Source: WHUA01 sp963711215 (lineage in GTDB: Bacteria; Pseudomonadota; Alphaproteobacteria; UBA8366). Taken from it: a DNA stretch of 64,000 nucleotides. Positions within the stretch are counted from its first letter, which is position 1; every line of letters begins with the position of its first letter. The position numbers were made by a program, and so were the translations under genes. The DNA is taken from assembly GCA_963711215.1 (NCBI GenBank), contig CAVQDH010000012.1:124001-188000 (forward strand). The letters are read 5' to 3'. Shown here piece by piece: positions 21,046 to 32,978 of the stretch. Below the pieces are notes generated by a model, which worked only from the letters and a program-made list of their open reading frames with translations, was not told the origin of the DNA and did not search any database.

Positions 21046-21585
21046 ATGCGCGACGTTCGGACGAGCAAGTTTCTCAGCCTGATCCTGCGCCACCGGCCCA
21101 CGGCGGCCGGAATCAGCTTGGACGCGGAAGGCTGGGCCGACGTCGACGCGCTGCTCGCCGGCATGGCGCGGCGGGGTCACGCGCTCAGCTTCGAAGACCT
21201 CGTCCGGGTGGTCGAGACGAACGACAAGCGCCGCTACGCCTTCAACGAGGACCGGACCCGCATCCGCGCCGTCCAGGGGCATAGCCACCCGGTCGATCTC
21301 GGCTATACGCCGATGGTGCCGCCGGAATTCCTTTTCCACGGCACCGTCGCGCGGTTCATCGAGCCGATCCGGACGCAGGGGCTGCTGCCCGGCACCCGGC
21401 AGCACGTGCATCTCAGCCCGGACCGGCAGACCGCGGAAAAAGTCGGCCGGCGCCGGGGCGAGCCGGTCATCCTGACGATCGGCAGCCGCGCCATGGCCGC
21501 GCAACGCCATCTTTTCTTCCGCGCCGACAACGGCGTCTGGCTCACCCTGCACGTGCCGGCGGAATTCATCGTCGATTGGGAGTGA
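21046..21585 (+). CDS. kptA: RNA 2'-phosphotransferase (Tpt1/KptA family)
   Basis: 179 residues, intact. The family removes a 2'-phosphate from RNA using NAD+, giving ADP-ribose 1'',2''-cyclic phosphate. Seen: the N-terminal winged-helix part VRTSKFLSLILRHRP, then the ADP-ribosyltransferase-like core with FLFHGTV, HVHLSPD and the RRGEPVILTI strand. The Arg-His-Arg-Arg type catalytic set appears present (RHRP, HGT, SPDRQ). The bacterial role is unclear because tRNA splicing that leaves a 2'-phosphate is absent. It is divergent from the fusion operon. A short ATG-TAA reading frame of 11 codons just upstream may be a leader or nothing. Confidence 0.92.
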   Translation: MRDVRTSKFLSLILRHRPTAAGISLDAEGWADVDALLAGMARRGHALSFEDLVRVVETNDKRRYAFNEDRTRIRAVQGHSHPVDLGYTPMVPPEFLFHGTVARFIEPIRTQGLLPGTRQHVHLSPDRQTAEKVGRRRGEPVILTIGSRAMAAQRHLFFRADNGVWLTLHVPAEFIVDWE

Positions 21586-21613
21586 CGCGTAACCGGATGT
21601 TCCCCTTCGCCGA

Positions 21614-21672
21614 GGCTTCGGGGGACACGCCTACGCCTAAGTCGCCTTCGTGTGGCGAAGCCACCCGAAGCC
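21614..21672. repeat. Nested inverted repeats between kptA and tRNA-Val
   Basis: Outer arms GGCTTCGGG and CCCGAAGCC (21614-21622 and 21664-21672) enclose a second hairpin TCGCC-N7-GGCGA (21642-21658). A further copy of CGAAGCC at 21656-21662 allows an alternative fold. It may be a terminator for kptA or for the tRNA transcript; no long T-tract follows. Confidence 0.4.
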
Positions 21673-21685
21673 GAAAGGCATAGGG

Positions 21686-21761
21686 TGGTGGGCGATGACG
21701 GGCTCGAACCGCCGACCCCCTCGGTGTAAACGAGGTGCTCTCCCAGCTGAGCTAATCGCCC
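21686..21761 (-). tRNA. tRNA-Val (anticodon TAC)
   Basis: 76 bases. The acceptor GGGCGAT pairs with ATCGCCC, the anticodon loop TTTACAC carries TAC, the T-arm is GGTTCGAGCC, and the CCA is encoded. It lies just downstream of the HU gene, the usual place in alphaproteobacteria. Confidence 0.97.
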
Positions 21762-21910
21762 CATCGATGCATGGTGACGGCACGCGATGCACGGCCGCCG
21801 CCCTGCACACCGTCGCCACACGGCAAGCCGCCGCGAACCGGAGTGATACCCAGGTTTCGCGGCGGAGTGCAAGCCCATGGACACGCCCCAATCGCGAGAG
21901 GCGCATCCCC

Positions 21911-21947
21911 AAATCAAAACCGGCCGCACGATGGATCGGCGGCCGGC
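21911..21947 (-). terminator. Rho-independent terminator of the HU gene
   Basis: On the minus strand, arms CCGGCCGC and GCGGCCGG (plus-strand 21920-21927 and 21939-21946) form an 8-pair hairpin followed by TTTTGATTT. It starts about 24 bases after the HU stop. Confidence 0.85.
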
Positions 21948-21969
21948 TTTGGTGACTTCATATCAACGA

Positions 21970-22242
21970 TTAGTTGATCGCGTCCTTCAGGCCCTTACCA
22001 GCCTTGAACTTCGGCTGCTTGGAGGCCGGGATCTGAATCTGCTCACCCGTGCGCGGGTTGCGGCCAACAGAGGCCTTGCGATTGGAAACGCTGAAGGTGC
22101 CGAATCCGACCAGGCGGACTTCCGACCCCGTCTTCAACGCCTTGGTAATGGAGTCGAACACCGAATCAACGGCGCGGGTCGCATCCGACTTGGTAAGGCC
22201 GGAATCATCAGCAACAGCAGCAACAAGATCGTTCTTGTTCAA
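21970..22242 (-). CDS. hupB: DNA-binding protein HU
   Basis: 90 residues, the usual HU length, if translation starts at the TTG at 22242, which follows a strong AGGGGGG ribosome site. Upstream in-frame ATGs would add a non-conserved leader. The protein reads NKNDLVAAVADDSGLTKSDA, with the DNA-binding arm segment GRNPRTGEQIQIPASKQPKF in its normal place. It compacts DNA as a dimer. It is in the conserved position downstream of lon. Confidence 0.95.
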   Translation of the reverse strand: MNKNDLVAAVADDSGLTKSDATRAVDSVFDSITKALKTGSEVRLVGFGTFSVSNRKASVGRNPRTGEQIQIPASKQPKFKAGKGLKDAIN

Positions 22243-22408
22243 GGTAAAGCCCCCCTCTAAAGGCCAGGGAAATGTTGACAGGATAGTTAATATTCCAGGC
22301 GAAAGCACCGGGAGTGTATATGTCAAATTCGCCGGCAGTCAACGCCGGAACCCAAGGAAATTCGGCATTTTTGCGCAGCTGATGCATATCGGCACGCCCC
22401 TTCGGGCG

Positions 22409-22431
22409 GTCCCCGGACGCCGTCCGGGGAC
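22409..22431 (-). terminator. Strong hairpin after lon
   Basis: Perfect 11-pair arms GTCCCCGGACG and CGTCCGGGGAC around a single base, 7 bases after the lon stop. No T-tract follows on the minus strand, so it may stabilise mRNA ends or terminate with help. Confidence 0.5.
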
Positions 22432-22437
22432 GCCGAT

Positions 22438-24852
<2,415 letters not shown>

Positions 24853-24959
24853 GCATCCTCTTCCGCATTTGCATTGCCAAACGGCGGGGGTAGGAAAAGA
24901 AGCTCCCGAGGCAATAGATGGCGTTGATTCCCCGGGCGATCAAGACCGGGGACGAAAAC

Positions 24960-26226
24960 TCAGGCACTTTGGCCCGTGTCCTCGCGCCGATCCGCGTAGA
25001 TATGCAGCGGCTTGGCACGGCCTTCCGCCACTTCGCGGTTAATGACGATCTCCTCCACGCCCTCGAGACCCGGCAACTCATACATCGAGTTCGAGGAGGA
25101 TTGCCTCCATGATCGACCGCAGGCCACGGGCGCCGGTCTTGCGGGCGATGGCCTTCTGGGCGATCGACCGCAGCGCATCCTCGGCGAAATCGAGCTGTAC
25201 CCCCTCCATCTCGAAGAGCCGCTGATACTGCTTGACGAGCGCATTGCGCGGACGGGACAGGATCTCGACCAGGGCTTCCTCGTCGAGGTCCGTCAAGGTG
25301 GCCAGCACGGGAAGCCGGCCGACGAATTCGGGAATGAGCCCGAATTTCAGGAGATCTTCCGGTTCCACCTGCTGCAGGATCTCGCCGATCTGGCGGTCTT
25401 CCGGGCCGCGCACGTCGGCGCCGAAGCCGATCGACGAGCCCTTGCCGCGCTGTGCGATGATCTTCTCCAGCCCGGAGAAGGCGCCGCCGCAGATGAACAG
25501 GATATTCGTGGTGTCGACCTGGAGGAACTCCTGCTGCGGGTGCTTGCGGCCGCCCTGGGGCGGGACGCTCGCCACGGTTCCTTCCATGATCTTGAGCAAG
25601 GCCTGCTGCACGCCCTCGCCCGACACGTCGCGGGTGATCGAGGGGTTGTCGGACTTGCGGCTGATCTTGTCGACCTCGTCGATGTAGACGATGCCGCGCT
25701 GGGCCCGCTCGACGTTGTAGTCGGCGGCCTGCAGCAGCTTGAGAATGATGTTCTCCACGTCCTCGCCGACGTAACCGGCTTCGGTCAGCGTCGTGGCGTC
25801 GGCCATGGTGAAGGGCACGTCGAGGATGCGGGCCAGGGTCTGGGCCAGCAGGGTCTTGCCGCAGCCGGTCGGACCGATCAACAGGATGTTCGACTTCGCC
25901 AGCTCGACGTCGTTGTTCTTGCTGCCATGCGCCAGCCGCTTGTAGTGGTTGTGCACGGCGACCGAAAGCACGCGCTTCGCGTGCACCTGGCCGATCACAT
26001 AATCATCCAGGACCTTGCGGATCTCCCGCGGCGTCGGCACCCCGTCGCGCGACTTGGAGATGGTGGCCTTGTGGTCCTCCTTGATGATGTCCATGCACAG
26101 CTCGACGCATTCATCGCAGATGAAAACCGTCGGGCCGGCTATGAGCTTGCGGACCTCATGCTGGCTCTTGCCACAGAACGAGCAGTACAGGGTGTTCTTG
26201 GAATCGCCGGAGCCAGTTTTGTTCAT
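24960..26226 (-). CDS. clpX: ATP-dependent unfoldase ClpX (frame break near 25087)
   Basis: About 421 residues after repair. The N-terminal zinc domain has C15-x2-C18 and C37-x2-C40 (YCSFCGK, ICDECVELC). Walker A is GPTGCGKTLLAQTLA, Walker B is IVYIDEVDK, the ClpP-contacting loop is IGFGADV, and the sensor 2 arginine is in KTGARGLRSIMEAIL. The frame ends early as LLELDV-stop at 25078. Removing one base near 25087 gives ILLNSMYELPGLEGVEEIVI and the normal C-terminus to 24960. As written, the protein would lose about 40 residues. Confidence 0.95.
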
Positions 26227-26425
26227 TCGCCAAACTTTCCTGCCGGTGCACGGACCTTGCCAATTTACCCAATTGGGTCAAGCCCGGACAATGGGAAAAA
26301 CTGCCACACACAGATTGAGAAACAATTAAAACTTAATAAACCATACTTAAGGATAATGCGGACGGATACATTTGGTAGTCTCCCGCCCGTGTGGCAAGGG
26401 CCGGATAGTTGCTTTTCCGCATCAA

Positions 26426-27076
26426 TCAGCCGTTCTTCGGGGCTGCCGCTCCCACTTCCACGGCCGCCGGCCGCTGGGACACGACCTCGTCGATCAGGCC
26501 GAAATCCTTCGCCTCGGCCGGCGACAGGAACTTGTCGCGCTCCAGCGCGTCCTCGACCACCTTTATATCCTGTCCGGTGTGATGGACATAGATTTCGTTG
26601 AGCCGGGCCCGCAGCATCAGGATCTCCCGGGCATGGATCTCGATGTCCGAGGCCTGGCCCTGGAAGCCGCCGGAGGGCTGGTGGACCATGATCCGGCTGT
26701 TGGGCAGCGAGTAGCGCTTGCCCTTGGCGCCGGCGCACAGCAGCAGCGAGCCCATCGAGGCGGCCTGCCCGATGCAGACGGTCGAAACGTCGCAGCGGAT
26801 GTACTGCATCGTGTCGTAGACCGACAGGCCCGAGGTGACGACGCCGCCCGGCGAGTTGATGTAGAAGGAGATATCCTTGCTCGGGTTCTCCAACTCGAGG
26901 AACAGGAGCTGGGCGTTGATCAGGCTCGCCACCATGTCGTGGACCGGCCCGGTCAGGAAGATGATCCGCTCCTTGAGCAGGCGCGAATAGATATCATAGG
27001 CCCGCTCGCCGCGATTGGTCTGCTCGACGACCATCGGGACCAGGGTATTCATGTAGGTATCGATCGGATCACGCAT
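26426..27076 (-). CDS. clpP: ATP-dependent Clp protease proteolytic subunit
   Basis: 216 residues, intact. The catalytic serine is in GQAASMGSLLL, the histidine in RIMVHQPSGG and the aspartate in the VVEDALERDKFLSPAEA segment. It forms the 14-mer peptidase chamber served by ClpX. The 199-base gap to clpX contains a perfect palindrome ACCCAATTGGGT at 26267-26278 and may hold a separate clpX promoter. Confidence 0.98.
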   Translation of the reverse strand: MRDPIDTYMNTLVPMVVEQTNRGERAYDIYSRLLKERIIFLTGPVHDMVASLINAQLLFLELENPSKDISFYINSPGGVVTSGLSVYDTMQYIRCDVSTVCIGQAASMGSLLLCAGAKGKRYSLPNSRIMVHQPSGGFQGQASDIEIHAREILMLRARLNEIYVHHTGQDIKVVEDALERDKFLSPAEAKDFGLIDEVVSQRPAAVEVGAAAPKNG

Positions 27077-27145
27077 CTAACGGTGCTTCCCCACTGTTGG
27101 TCACAGGCTCAACCGGGCGGCGCAGACGAAGGCGCGCCCTACTCG

Positions 27146-28609
27146 TCATTCCTTGGTCTTCGCGGATTTCGCTTTGGCTTTCGGCTTCGCCTTCGCTTTG
27201 GGCTTGTCCTTGTCGGATGCCGCGGCGGCGGGCTTCTTCGCAGCCGTCTTCTTGCCCTTGCCGGACTCGCCAGACGCCTCGCCTTCCGCATCCTCCGGCT
27301 CGCGATAGAGCTCTTCGACGCTCACCTCGCGTTCCGTCACGTTCGCCATCTCGATGATGAAATCGACGACCTTCTCCTCAAAAATAGGTGCGCGGAGGCT
27401 CGCCATCAAGTTCTCGTTGTTGCGATAGGCCTCGATGATCCGGCGCTCGTGGCCGGGGAAGTTCTGAGCCTGGCGGATCAGCGCGCGATTGATCTCCTCG
27501 GGCGTGACGTCGATGTTGTTGCGCTGGCCGACGGCGGCGAGCAGCAGGCCGAGACGCACGCGCCGTCCCGCGATTTTGTGGAAATCCTCGCGAATCTCCT
27601 CCTCGCTCTTCGCCTCGTCCTCGGGATCGAGCTCCTTGTTCTTGCGCGCCAACTCGTACTGGTTCCAGATCGAATCGAACTCGGCGTCGAGCATGCCCTG
27701 CGGCGCTTCGAAGTCATGCAGCGTTTCGAGCTTGTCGAGCAGCGCGCGCTTGACGCGATCGCGCGCGACCGAGGCGTACTCGCTCTCCAGCCGCTGGCGC
27801 ATCTGCGTCTTCAGCGCGTCGACCGAGTCGAGCCCAAGCTGCTTGGCCAGCTCGTCGTCGATCGCGGCGGGGACCTTCTCGCGGATCTCCTTCACGTCGA
27901 CCTCGAAGACCGCGTCCTTGCCGGCAAGCTCGGGATTGCCGTAATTCTCCGGGAACGCCACCTCCACCTTGACGTGGTCGCCGGCGTTGACGCCGGTGAC
28001 CTGGGCCTCGAAGCCGGGGATGAATCGCCCCGAGCCGAGCTCGAGGTGATAGTCCGTGCCGGCGCCGCCCTCGAATTTCTCGCCGCCAACCGAGCCCTCG
28101 AAGTCGATCACGACGACATCGCCCTCTTTCGACTTGCGCTTGGCCGCGATCGGCTCGGTGCGGCCGAAATTCGCCGCCATGCGCTCCAACGCCTCGTCGA
28201 CCTGCTTGTCCTCGATCTTGGCCTTGAGGCGCTCGAGCTCGATCGTGCGGAAATCCACCGTCTCGATCACCGGCAGGATATCCAGCTCGATATTGAACTC
28301 GAGGTCCTTGCCTTCCTCGAAGGTGGTGACCTCGATCTTGGGCTGCATCGCCGGCTGAATCTCGCGGTCGGCCAGCGCCTTGGAGGCGTTTTCCGCCACC
28401 GCAGCCTGCAGCACCTCGCCCTTCACGGCATCGCCGTAGCGCTGGCGAATCAGCTTCACCGGGACCTTGCCCGGGCGGAATCCAGGGATGTTCACCTGGC
28501 CCACCAGCTCCTGCAGCCGCAATTCGACGCGCTGCTGGATATCGGCGGCGGGAATGGTGATCGCGTAAGCGCGGCTCAACCCTTCATTCTTTGTTTCGAC
28601 AACCTGCAT
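27146..28609 (-). CDS. tig: Trigger factor, ribosome-associated chaperone and peptidyl-prolyl isomerase
   Basis: 487 residues from the ATG at 28609 (MQVVETKNEG), the usual family start; an ATG four codons upstream is also possible. The ribosome-binding signature lies in GFRPGKVPVKLIRQRYGD. An FKBP-type domain (EGDVVVIDFEGSVGG onward) and a helical C-terminal domain follow. The last 45 residues are a low-complexity Lys/Ala tail, longer than in most orthologues. It is immediately upstream of clpP. Confidence 0.96.
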   Translation of the reverse strand: MQVVETKNEGLSRAYAITIPAADIQQRVELRLQELVGQVNIPGFRPGKVPVKLIRQRYGDAVKGEVLQAAVAENASKALADREIQPAMQPKIEVTTFEEGKDLEFNIELDILPVIETVDFRTIELERLKAKIEDKQVDEALERMAANFGRTEPIAAKRKSKEGDVVVIDFEGSVGGEKFEGGAGTDYHLELGSGRFIPGFEAQVTGVNAGDHVKVEVAFPENYGNPELAGKDAVFEVDVKEIREKVPAAIDDELAKQLGLDSVDALKTQMRQRLESEYASVARDRVKRALLDKLETLHDFEAPQGMLDAEFDSIWNQYELARKNKELDPEDEAKSEEEIREDFHKIAGRRVRLGLLLAAVGQRNNIDVTPEEINRALIRQAQNFPGHERRIIEAYRNNENLMASLRAPIFEEKVVDFIIEMANVTEREVSVEELYREPEDAEGEASGESGKGKKTAAKKPAAAASDKDKPKAKAKPKAKAKSAKTKE

Positions 28610-28695
28610 GACGTCGCCCATTCTTTCGGGGTTTCCAAAATTGATTAATTTAGCCTTTTATTCCTTGCCGCCGCCCGCGGCGCGATCGCCGGCGA

Positions 28696-28780
28696 TGGTG
28701 CGGGCGGAGGGACTTGAACCCCCACGGATTGCTCCACGGGTACCTAAAACCCGCGCGTCTACCAATTTCGCCACGCCCGC
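28696..28780 (-). tRNA. tRNA-Leu (anticodon TAG)
   Basis: 85 bases with the long variable arm of class II tRNAs. The acceptor GCGGGCG pairs with CGCCCGC, the anticodon loop TTTAGGT carries TAG, the T-arm is GGGTTCAAGTCCC, and the CCA is encoded. Confidence 0.97.
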
Positions 28781-28924
28781 CCGCAGGGTCCCTTCGCACG
28801 AAGGCGCCCCTGTATAAGTAGCGCGACTGCCATGGTCAAGCTGGCCAACGGGCTGACCGGCCCGCCCGGCCTCCCGCGGGCCTTCCTCTCTCGCCTCGGC
28901 CCGGCCGCGCGGCGGCGGTGGCGC

Positions 28925-29251
28925 CTAGCGCCCGCCCCGCTCGCGGTAGGTCTCGGCGAAGGTCCGCAAGGAGAGCATCCGCGGCCCGTCCTTGAAGATC
29001 ACCGTCCGGCTCGGCCGCTCGACATTGATCTCGTAGCGGACATGCGGAATGTGAAGGCCGTCCAGCATGACCGACAGGATCTTCGCGGTCTCGATGCTCT
29101 TGTCCGGCTTGATGCGCTGGAATGACATGCCGCGGCGGATAAATTCCATATCCCTGCCGCGTTTGATGAACACGCTGGCGCGTTCGCGCCCCCGGAACCC
29201 GACGAACGCCGCCTGGCTCCGCCCTTTCAGGTGGATTTCCAACCCCGACAC
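28925..29251 (-). CDS. Hypothetical protein
   Basis: 108 residues from a GTG at 29251 with GGGGG a few bases upstream. No family recognised. It is basic and soluble, with an Arg-rich N-terminal half (GRERASVFIKRGRDMEFI) and an ILSVMLDGLHIPHVRYEINVE strand-like stretch. Codon third positions look as GC-rich as those of neighbours, so it is probably a real gene. It lies between tRNA-Leu and malonyl-CoA decarboxylase. Confidence 0.5.
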   Translation of the reverse strand: MSGLEIHLKGRSQAAFVGFRGRERASVFIKRGRDMEFIRRGMSFQRIKPDKSIETAKILSVMLDGLHIPHVRYEINVERPSRTVIFKDGPRMLSLRTFAETYRERGGR

Positions 29252-29341
29252 ACTGCCCCCGGCTCACTGCCTGTTACGGTCGAGGACCGGTACATTGCCA
29301 GCCCCCGTTTCGCTACCCTCGTCAGTTCACGAAACTGACAT

Positions 29342-30793
29342 CTAGCTTTTTAGCAAACGAGTCACCGCAGAGGAAGCGGTAACGCCGCCCTCGCCCGTAT
29401 AGCGCTCGTGATTCTCTTCGATGCGGTCGAGCTCGTAGAGATAATTCACCATCATGCCGGCGGACGCGCGCAGGCCGCGCTCGCTCGTGTCGCCGAGCCA
29501 GTTGATCCGCTCGACTCGCGCGCCGTTGGTGAGATGGAAATGCGCGACGGGATCGCGCGCGCGGTCGCCGCGCCCCTTCTCGTTGACGAGGTAGCGCGCG
29601 CACAGCCGCACCAGCGGCCCCTGCATCGCGTCCGCCAAGGCGGCGTCGTGACGCCAGTCGGGACGCCCTAATCCATAGCGTAGCGAATCGTTACCGTCGC
29701 TGAGCTTCGTCAACTCGGCGAGCTTGCGCGCCTCGGCCGGCAACAGCAGCAACTCGCCGGCTTCCAGCCGCTCGTCGAGCCAGCGCCGGAAACCCGGGAT
29801 CGGCGACAGCGTCGCGAAGGTCCGGAGGCCCGGCAGCTCGGCGGCCAGCAGATCGACCACGCGCTTGATCAGGAAGCCGCCGAAGCTGATGCCCGCCAGC
29901 CCGCGCTGCGCGTTGGAGATCGAATAGAAGATCGCCGTGTTGGCGTTGTGCGCGGGATCGACCAGCGGCGCGCTTTCGTCCAGCAGCACGGTGACGTTGT
30001 CGGCCATGCCGTTGACTAGCGCGACCTCGACGAAGATCAGCGGCTCGTCCGGCATGCGCGGATGAAAGAAGGCGAAGCAGCGGCGATCCGAGTCCAGCCG
30101 GTTCTTGAGGTCCTCCCAGCTGCGGATCTCGTGCACGGCTTCGTAATTGATCAGCTTTTCCAGCAGCGCCGCCGACGAGTTCCAGGTGATGCGCCGGAGA
30201 TCGAGAAAGCCGATGTCGAACCAGGTCGACAGCAGGCGGCGCAGGTCGGCGTCGAGCGCGGCGAGCGTGGCGTCCTTGCGGGTGTGCTCCATCAGCTCGG
30301 TGCGCAGCTCGACCAGGAACTTGACGCCCTGCGGCAGCGCGTTGAACTGCATCAGCAGGCGGATGCGCGGCGGCTCGAGCGCGTCGCGCAGCGCCGCCTC
30401 GGCCTGCGCCCGCTGCTCGGGCGGACATTCCAGCAGCGCCTTCACCGCCGCGTCGACCCGCTTGCGGTCGACGTCGAACGCGCCTGCCAACAGGCGGAGG
30501 AAGCGCTCGCGGCCGCGCTTGTCGAGCCCGAGATAGGTCTGGCCCAGCGCCGCCGCCCGGCCGCGCGCGGAGACTTCGCCGCCGCGCGCATCCAGGCAGG
30601 CGCGCATCTGGTCGCGCAGCCGGCGGATGTCGCCGTCGGCCGACAGCGACGCGTCGACGGTGCCCGTCACCGTGTCCGACAGGTCGCGCCACAGGTTGAC
30701 GATGCGCACCAGGGTGCGGTCGAAGAAGGAGCCTTGCGCGCGGACTGCCGGCGCCGGCAGCCCGGCTTTCGGTTTGGTCTCGATCGATGCCAT
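29342..30793 (-). CDS. Malonyl-CoA decarboxylase
   Basis: 483 residues, intact. It converts malonyl-CoA to acetyl-CoA and CO2. The helical N-terminal domain is followed by the GNAT-like catalytic domain with the serine in FATLSPIPGFRRWL and the histidine in DPVAHFHLTNGARVERINW, plus MMVNYLYELDRIEENHERY at the end. Its stand-alone position suggests removal of excess malonyl-CoA or malonate use. It is 8 bases from the downstream end of the NAD(P)HX repair gene. Confidence 0.93.
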   Translation of the reverse strand: MASIETKPKAGLPAPAVRAQGSFFDRTLVRIVNLWRDLSDTVTGTVDASLSADGDIRRLRDQMRACLDARGGEVSARGRAAALGQTYLGLDKRGRERFLRLLAGAFDVDRKRVDAAVKALLECPPEQRAQAEAALRDALEPPRIRLLMQFNALPQGVKFLVELRTELMEHTRKDATLAALDADLRRLLSTWFDIGFLDLRRITWNSSAALLEKLINYEAVHEIRSWEDLKNRLDSDRRCFAFFHPRMPDEPLIFVEVALVNGMADNVTVLLDESAPLVDPAHNANTAIFYSISNAQRGLAGISFGGFLIKRVVDLLAAELPGLRTFATLSPIPGFRRWLDERLEAGELLLLPAEARKLAELTKLSDGNDSLRYGLGRPDWRHDAALADAMQGPLVRLCARYLVNEKGRGDRARDPVAHFHLTNGARVERINWLGDTSERGLRASAGMMVNYLYELDRIEENHERYTGEGGVTASSAVTRLLKS

Positions 30794-30801
30794 GACGCAG
30801 A

Positions 30802-32277
30802 TTATTTCGCCGCTGCGCGCATTGCACGCAAGACCAAAGGAAGCTGATCGGGCAAATCTTCGGCGATCAGGCCGGGCCCGAACGCCTCGGCCGCGGCGCC
30901 GTGCAGCCAGGCCGCGGCGCAGGCTGCGTCGAACATCGCCATGCCCTGCGCCGCCAGCGCGGTCGCGATCCCCGCCAGCACGTCGCCGGCCCCGGCTGTC
31001 GCCAGCTCGGCCGGCGCGTTCTCGTTCACCACCGCGCGTCCGTCCGGCGCGGCGATCACCGTGTCCGCCCCTTTCAGCAGCACCACCGCGCCCGACAGCC
31101 GGGCCGCTTCGCGCGCGCTGGAAATCTTGTCGCCCGTCATCGGGAAGAGCCGACGGAACTCGCCTTCATGCGGCGTCATCAGGCAGGGCCCGACGATCGA
31201 GGAGAACAGCAGCTCGTGCGTGTCCTCGAACACGGTCAGCGCATCCGCGTCGAGCACCACCGGCTTGCCCGTCCGGAGCGCCGCCAGCGCCTGCTCGCGC
31301 GTCATCGGCGCGACGCCGTTGCCCGGCCCGACCAGGCAGGCGGAGACCCGCGGATCGCCGATTACCTCGGCATAGCCGGCGGTGTCGCGGACGCTGCGCA
31401 CGATGACGCCTTCGAGGGCGACCTTGTAGACCACCGCGTTATCCGCCGGCACCGCGACCGAGACCATGCCCGCGCCCGCCCGCTGCGCCGCGCGCGCCGC
31501 CAGCCGGGCCGCGCCGGTCATCTGCGGGCCGCCGCTGATGACGGCATGGCCACGGCTGTATTTGTGCTGGTCCAATCGCGGCCAGGGAAAATCCGCGGAC
31601 CACAGCGCCCGCGCATTGGCCGCCTGCTGCGGCGCGATACCGTCGAGCACGGCGTCGGGAATGCCGATGTCGATCACCCGGACCTCGCCGCAATGGAGAC
31701 GGCCCGGCAGCAGGACGTGCCCGGGCTTGCGGCGGAAGAAGGTGACCGTCGTCTGCGCCATCGGCGCGATGCCCATGACCGCGCCGCTGTCGCCATGCAC
31801 GCCGCTCGGCACGTCGACCGCGATACAGGTCCGTTCGCCGATGGCGGCGATGGTATCGCGCGCGACGCCGTCAATCTCGCGCGCGAGCCCGGCGCCGAAC
31901 AGCGCGTCGACCACGACCGCCGCGCCTTCCAGCACCGCCGGCGACAGCGCTTCGACGCCGCCGTCCCAGCGGTCCGCATTGCGCTTGGCGTCGCCCTTGA
32001 GCGCCGCGCGGTCGCCCAGCAGCGCAAGCCGGACCGGCCAGCCCGCCTGCTTGAGATAACGCGCCGCGACGAAGCCGTCCCCGCCGTTGTTGCCGGGACC
32101 GCACAAGACCGCGACCGGCCTGGGCGCGCCGAGCGCCAGCACCGCGTCCGCGACGCCCCGCCCCGCCGCCTCCATCAGCGTCTCGCCGGCGATGCCGGCG
32201 GCCATGGCGGCCTTGTCCGCGGCATACATCTCGGCCACGGTCAGCAGGGCCCGGCGGCGGAAGGCGGCGCTATCCAT
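30802..32277 (-). CDS. nnrD: Bifunctional NAD(P)HX epimerase and ADP-dependent dehydratase
   Basis: 491 residues, intact. The N-terminal epimerase domain (about 1-215) has GPGNNGGDGFVAARYL and DALFGAGL. The C-terminal ribokinase-like dehydratase (about 230-490) has KYSRGHAVISGG, LVGPGNG, DADAL, TPHEGEFRRL and the GAGDVLAG loop. It repairs hydrated NADH and NADPH. Its start overlaps the end of the DUF599 gene by 8 bases. Confidence 0.95.
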   Translation of the reverse strand: MDSAAFRRRALLTVAEMYAADKAAMAAGIAGETLMEAAGRGVADAVLALGAPRPVAVLCGPGNNGGDGFVAARYLKQAGWPVRLALLGDRAALKGDAKRNADRWDGGVEALSPAVLEGAAVVVDALFGAGLAREIDGVARDTIAAIGERTCIAVDVPSGVHGDSGAVMGIAPMAQTTVTFFRRKPGHVLLPGRLHCGEVRVIDIGIPDAVLDGIAPQQAANARALWSADFPWPRLDQHKYSRGHAVISGGPQMTGAARLAARAAQRAGAGMVSVAVPADNAVVYKVALEGVIVRSVRDTAGYAEVIGDPRVSACLVGPGNGVAPMTREQALAALRTGKPVVLDADALTVFEDTHELLFSSIVGPCLMTPHEGEFRRLFPMTGDKISSAREAARLSGAVVLLKGADTVIAAPDGRAVVNENAPAELATAGAGDVLAGIATALAAQGMAMFDAACAAAWLHGAAAEAFGPGLIAEDLPDQLPLVLRAMRAAAK

Positions 32278-32978
32278 CGACGCCTCGCGCGGCCAGCTCG
32301 CTGTCGCGCAGGATGGCGAGCGTGTTCGAGTGGAACTCCCGGCGGTAGAGCACGAGCACGAGCCAGGTCGCCGCGACGATCAGGACGATCGGATGGATGA
32401 AGGACGCCGCCAGCGCCGCCGCGAAGTAATAGGCGCGCAGGCCGCGGTTGTAGTGGCCGGCCGCCAAGCGTCGCGATCCGGGCGATGCAGTCGCTGCGCC
32501 GGAAGCAGTCCGGGTCCGCCTTGGCGGACGGCACCATCGCGCCGATCTGGATCGAGCAGTAGCTGAGCTGGCGGATCGACCAGGTGAACTTGAAGAAGGC
32601 GTAGATGAAAATCAGGATCAGCGCGAGCAGGTGCATCTCCCACTGCAGCGAGCTCAGCTCGGACACCAGCGGCACCGTGGCGACGATGCGAACCGCCTTC
32701 TCGGAGGCGCCGAGCGCGGCGATGAGCCCGGCCAGGATGAGCATCGAGGTCGACGCGAAGAAGGACGAGGTGCGGATCAGGTTGCGCACGATCGCGACGT
32801 CGACCATGCGGTTGTCGCGCCCGACCATCTGGCGCATCCACTGCTCGCGCTGGCGCGCCATCGCGCCCACCAGGTTGGTGCCCTTGCGGGCCGCGCGGTC
32901 GGAATAGGCCGTGTAGCCGACCCACCAGACCAGGAACCAGCCGAAAGCGAACAGCTCGATGGGCGAGATCTGCGACAC
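32270..32978 (-). CDS. DUF599 membrane protein (frame break near 32468)
   Basis: About 235 residues after repair, with four predicted membrane segments (around IELFAFGWFLVWWVGY, FFASTSMLILAGLIAAL, MHLLALILIFIYAFFKF and ALAASFIHPIVLIVAATW). The family is recognised from GTNLVGAMARQREQWMRQM and the RTSSFFASTSMLILAG stretch. One extra base near 32468 splits IARIATL from AAGHYNRGLRAYYF. Function unknown. Confidence 0.82.
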
